This document shows positions 34,174 through 36,086 of a stretch of 36,086 nucleotides of DNA, piece after piece (positions within the stretch are counted from its first letter, which is position 1; every line of letters starts with the position of its first letter). A program made the position numbers and the translations under genes. The DNA is from Clostridia bacterium (GTDB lineage Bacteria > Bacillota > Sulfobacillia > RBS10-35 > JADGHG01), in assembly GCA_019689585.1 (NCBI GenBank), contig JADGHG010000006.1:1-36086 (forward strand), in the 5' to 3' direction. Below the pieces are notes generated by a model. It saw only the letters and a list, made by a program, of their open reading frames with translations, made no database searches and was not told where the DNA came from.

Positions 34174-34596
34174 CTAGACGACCTCGATGCCCATGCTGCG
34201 CGCCGTGCCCATGACCATGCGCTCGGCCGCCTCGAGGTCGGCCGCGTTCAAGTCCGGCATCTTGAGCCGCGCGATCTCCCGCACCTTGTCGCGCGTCACC
34301 CGGCCGACCTTCTGGCGGTTCGGCACGCCGGACCCCTTCTCGAGCCCGGCCGCCTTCATGAGCAGCACGGCCGCGGGCGGCGTCTTCAGCACGAACTCGT
34401 ACGAGCGGTCGTGGTAGATCGTCATCTGGATCGGGATGATCATCCCGACCTGGTCCTGGGTGCGCTCGTTGAACTCCTTCGTGAACTGGGCCAGGTTGAT
34501 GCCGTGCGGACCGAGCACGGTGGCGACCGGCGGCGCCGGCGTCGCCCTCCCGGCCGGCAGCTGCAACTTGACCTGCGCGACGATCCGCTTGGCCAC
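34174..34596 (-). CDS. rplK: 50S ribosomal protein uL11 (L11)
   Basis: 140 residues, normal length. uL11 with its 23S rRNA site forms the GTPase-associated centre and is needed for RelA activation; it is also part of the thiostrepton target. Marks are [37 protein letters not shown] and the C-terminal rRNA-binding domain ending [14 protein letters not shown]. The start is GTG 34596, with GGGGGGA upstream. It is 13 nt after nusG. Confidence 0.98.
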   Translation of the reverse strand: MAKRIVAQVKLQLPAGRATPAPPVATVLGPHGINLAQFTKEFNERTQDQVGMIIPIQMTIYHDRSYEFVLKTPPAAVLLMKAAGLEKGSGVPNRQKVGRVTRDKVREIARLKMPDLNAADLEAAERMVMGTARSMGIEVV

Positions 34597-34609
34597 GCCG
34601 CCGTCCCCC

Positions 34610-35365
34610 CTAGAGCTTCTCGACCTGCGTGAAGTCGAGCTCGAGCGGCGTCTCCCGCCCGAACATCGACACGAACACGCGCAGCTTGCCGCGCTCGACG
34701 TCGATCTGGTCGATGACGCCGATGAACCCGTCGAACGGGCCCGAGCGGACGCGGATGTTCTGGCCGACCTCGAGGTCGATGCGCGGCTTGGGCTTGGGCC
34801 GCGGCGCCTCCTCCTCGAGGAGGCCCATCTGGCGGAGGATCTGGCGGACCTCCTCCTCGGCGAGCGGCGTCGGCTTCGAGCCCGAGCCGACGAAGCCCGT
34901 GACGCCCGGGGTGTTGCGCACGACGTACCACGAGTCGTCCGTCATCACCATCTCGACGAGCACGTACCCGGGGAAGATCTTGCGCTGCACCGTGCGGCGG
35001 CGGCCGTCGCGGATCTCGATGGCCTCCTCCATCGGCACGAGCACGTTGAAGATCTTGTCGCCCATGTTCATCGAGTGGACGCGCTTCTCGAGGTTGGCCT
35101 TGACCTTGTTCTCGTACCCCGAGTACGTGTGGATGACGAACCAGTCGGCGCCGGCCTTCTTGCGGAGGAGCTCCTTGGCCTCGCCGGCCGCCTCGCCCTC
35201 CTCGGCGCCCGCGCCCTCGGCCCGAGCCTCCGCAGCGGCGGTCGCCGTGCCCCCCGCGGCCGCGTCGGCGGCTTCGTCCACAGGGCTCGCCGCGGCGCGC
35301 GCCTCGAACGCCGCCTCGACCGTCGCCTGCGCGACCTTGGCCGTCGTGTCGCTCTTTCGGGCCAT
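34610..35365 (-). CDS. nusG: Transcription factor NusG with N-terminal extension
   Basis: 251 residues, about 70 longer than a typical ~180-residue NusG. NusG binds the RNA polymerase clamp and links it to Rho or the ribosome through uS10. Residues about 1-73 are a low-complexity Ala/Glu-rich segment. The NGN domain begins at [20 protein letters not shown] (about 74) and includes [11 protein letters not shown] and [10 protein letters not shown]. The KOW domain is at about 197-251 ([18 protein letters not shown]). There is no internal start codon just before the NGN domain, and ATG 35365 has GGGGAAGAGAGG, so the extension appears real. Similar extensions occur in actinobacterial NusG. Confidence 0.97.
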   Translation of the reverse strand: MARKSDTTAKVAQATVEAAFEARAAASPVDEAADAAAGGTATAAAEARAEGAGAEEGEAAGEAKELLRKKAGADWFVIHTYSGYENKVKANLEKRVHSMNMGDKIFNVLVPMEEAIEIRDGRRRTVQRKIFPGYVLVEMVMTDDSWYVVRNTPGVTGFVGSGSKPTPLAEEEVRQILRQMGLLEEEAPRPKPKPRIDLEVGQNIRVRSGPFDGFIGVIDQIDVERGKLRVFVSMFGRETPLELDFTQVEKL

Positions 35366-35409
35366 CGGCCTCTCTTCCCCGCCGGGCGGGCGCCTGGGCG
35401 CTCCGCCGG

Positions 35410-35595
35410 TCAGTACTGGACGAGGAGCCCGAGGAGGTACCCCAGGATCTCGTCGAAGATCCAGATGGCGATCGCGACGGCCGCGACCGTCGCCACCACC
35501 ACGCCGGTGTAGACGGCCGTCTCGCGTCGCGTGGGCCAGACGACCTTGCGCATCTCCGTCGCGACCTCGCGGAAGAACTTCGTCAGGCGGCCCAC
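35410..35595 (-). CDS. secE: Preprotein translocase subunit SecE
   Basis: 61 residues, the short single-span type. SecE clamps SecY and is essential for export. The amphipathic cytoplasmic helix carries FFREVATEMRKVVWPTRRET, with the conserved KVxWPTR. One transmembrane segment follows at about residues 29-58. The track start GTG 35595 lacks a nearby Shine-Dalgarno. CTG 35604, three codons upstream, has AAAGAGG exactly 8 nt before it and may be the true start (adding ALGF-like residues). It lies between tRNA-Trp and nusG. Confidence 0.95.
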   Translation of the reverse strand: MGRLTKFFREVATEMRKVVWPTRRETAVYTGVVVATVAAVAIAIWIFDEILGYLLGLLVQY

Positions 35596-35644
35596 GAAGC
35601 CCAGGGCGACGACCTCTTTCCGGCGGCGAAACGCTTCAGAGATC

Positions 35645-35721
35645 TGGCAGGCCCGGAGGGATTCGAACCCCCAACCCGCGGTTTTGGAGACCGCTGCTCT
35701 ACCAGTTGGAGCTACGGGCCT
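35645..35721 (-). tRNA. trnW: tRNA-Trp (CCA anticodon)
   Basis: A full cloverleaf folds on the minus strand. The acceptor AGGCCCG pairs with CGGGCCT over 7 bp, the D stem is GCTC/GAGC, the anticodon stem GCGGT/ACCGC, and the T arm contains TTCGAAT. The anticodon is CCA, so it decodes UGG (Trp). The variable loop is 5 nt. The discriminator is G and the CCA end is encoded (35645-35647). It sits between rpmG and secE, its common position in Bacillota, and is probably cut from the rpmG-secE transcript. Confidence 0.97.
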
Positions 35722-35749
35722 TCGCTGCGACTATTGTACGCCGTCGGCC

Positions 35750-35902
35750 CTAGCGCGTCTCGCGGTGGACGGTCGCCTGGCGGCAGTACTTGCAGTACTT
35801 GCGGAGCTCGAGACGCGAGTTGTCGCCCGTCTTGCGGCTCCGACTCGTCGTGTAGTTCCTGCGCTTGCACTCGCTGCAGGCGAGGGTCACGATGACCCGC
35901 AC
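35750..35902 (-). CDS. rpmG: 50S ribosomal protein bL33 (L33), zinc-binding form
   Basis: 50 residues, too short for the ORF track; read from the minus strand. The sequence begins [20 protein letters not shown] and has [21 protein letters not shown] at its end. Zinc ligands are C9, C12, C37 and C40 (C+ form). bL33 lies near the E site of the 50S. The start is GTG 35902, with GAGAGGTG about 7 nt upstream; the stop is TAG at 35750. It is the first gene behind the promoter at 35936-35964. Confidence 0.96.
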   Translation of the reverse strand: MRVIVTLACSECKRRNYTTSRSRKTGDNSRLELRKYCKYCRQATVHRETR

Positions 35903-35935
35903 GTCGTCCCACCTCTCGGCGCCTTGGGCCGTGAC

Positions 35936-35964
35936 AACCTACCACGCGGCCCGGCGCCTGTCAA
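35936..35964 (-). promoter_or_regulatory. Promoter for rpmG-trnW-secE-nusG-rplK-rplA
   Basis: The minus strand has a perfect TTGACA (35959-35964), a 17-nt spacer and TAGGTT (35936-35941), with TGG directly before the -10 box (extended -10 form). The weaker -10 hexamer is offset by the perfect -35 and the TG motif. Transcription would start near 35929, about 27 nt before the rpmG GTG. Confidence 0.7.
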
Positions 35965-35987
35965 CGCGCCGAGGCCCCGCGCCCTCG

Positions 35988-36086
<99 letters not shown>

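Noticed and set aside
35733-35738. TACAAT -10-like box before tRNA-Trp
   Set aside because: Five of six bases match, but no -35-like sequence lies 16-18 nt upstream and there is no TG extension; the rpmG promoter already covers the tRNA.

Overview
This window is a very GC-rich bacterial segment holding the fused str, S10, spc and alpha ribosomal-protein operons plus the flanking rpoBC and L11/L10 clusters. I count 53 protein genes (two incomplete) and one tRNA, all transcribed from the minus strand, so transcription runs from the right end of the window to the left. The gene order is typical of Bacillota: tuf-rpmG-trnW-secE-nusG-rplKA-rplJL-rpoBC-L7Ae-like-rpsL-rpsG-fusA-tuf. Other Bacillota marks are a KOW protein between map and infA, a zinc-type 61-residue uS14, and an ecfA1-ecfA2-ecfT-truA-rplM-rpsI tail. 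The composition suggests a deep-branching high-GC member (compare Thermaerobacter, Symbiobacterium or Limnochordia). That placement is inference; no search was run.

Layout from right to left (direction of transcription). (1) 36086-33449: the end of a second tuf copy, a TTGACA promoter, then rpmG, tRNA-Trp, secE, nusG, rplK and rplA. (2) 33431-32231: a candidate promoter, an L10-type leader with an intrinsic terminator, then rplJ and rplL. (3) 32181-24756: a strong hairpin and an extended -10 promoter, then rpoB and rpoC. (4) 24740-20131: a TTGACA/TAGAAT promoter, then the L7Ae-like gene, rpsL, rpsG, fusA and tuf. (5) 20117-4615: rpsJ through rplQ, with genes packed at 0-40 nt spacing and many stop/start overlaps; rpmD (uL30) is missing between rpsE and rplO. 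(6) 4609-1289: the ECF transporter energising module and truA. (7) 1314-329: a promoter embedded in the truA stop, then rplM and rpsI. (8) 236-1: the start of a membrane-anchored protein, possibly CwlD, running into a G/C homopolymer that looks like a sequencing or assembly artefact.

Functionally the genes supply the ribosome, RNA polymerase core, elongation factors, initiation factor IF-1, Sec translocon (SecY, SecE), NusG, adenylate kinase, methionine aminopeptidase, a tRNA pseudouridine synthase and vitamin/metal uptake ATPases. I see no previously undescribed system. The most interesting deviations are these: a tuf gene whose codon usage differs from its neighbours except in its last ~100 bp, which is exactly the block repeated at the window's right edge; Pro in place of a nearly universal Lys in uS12; long charged or low-complexity tails on uL29, uL22, uS3, RpoB and NusG; an ecfA2 without a usual start codon; and absent rpmD.
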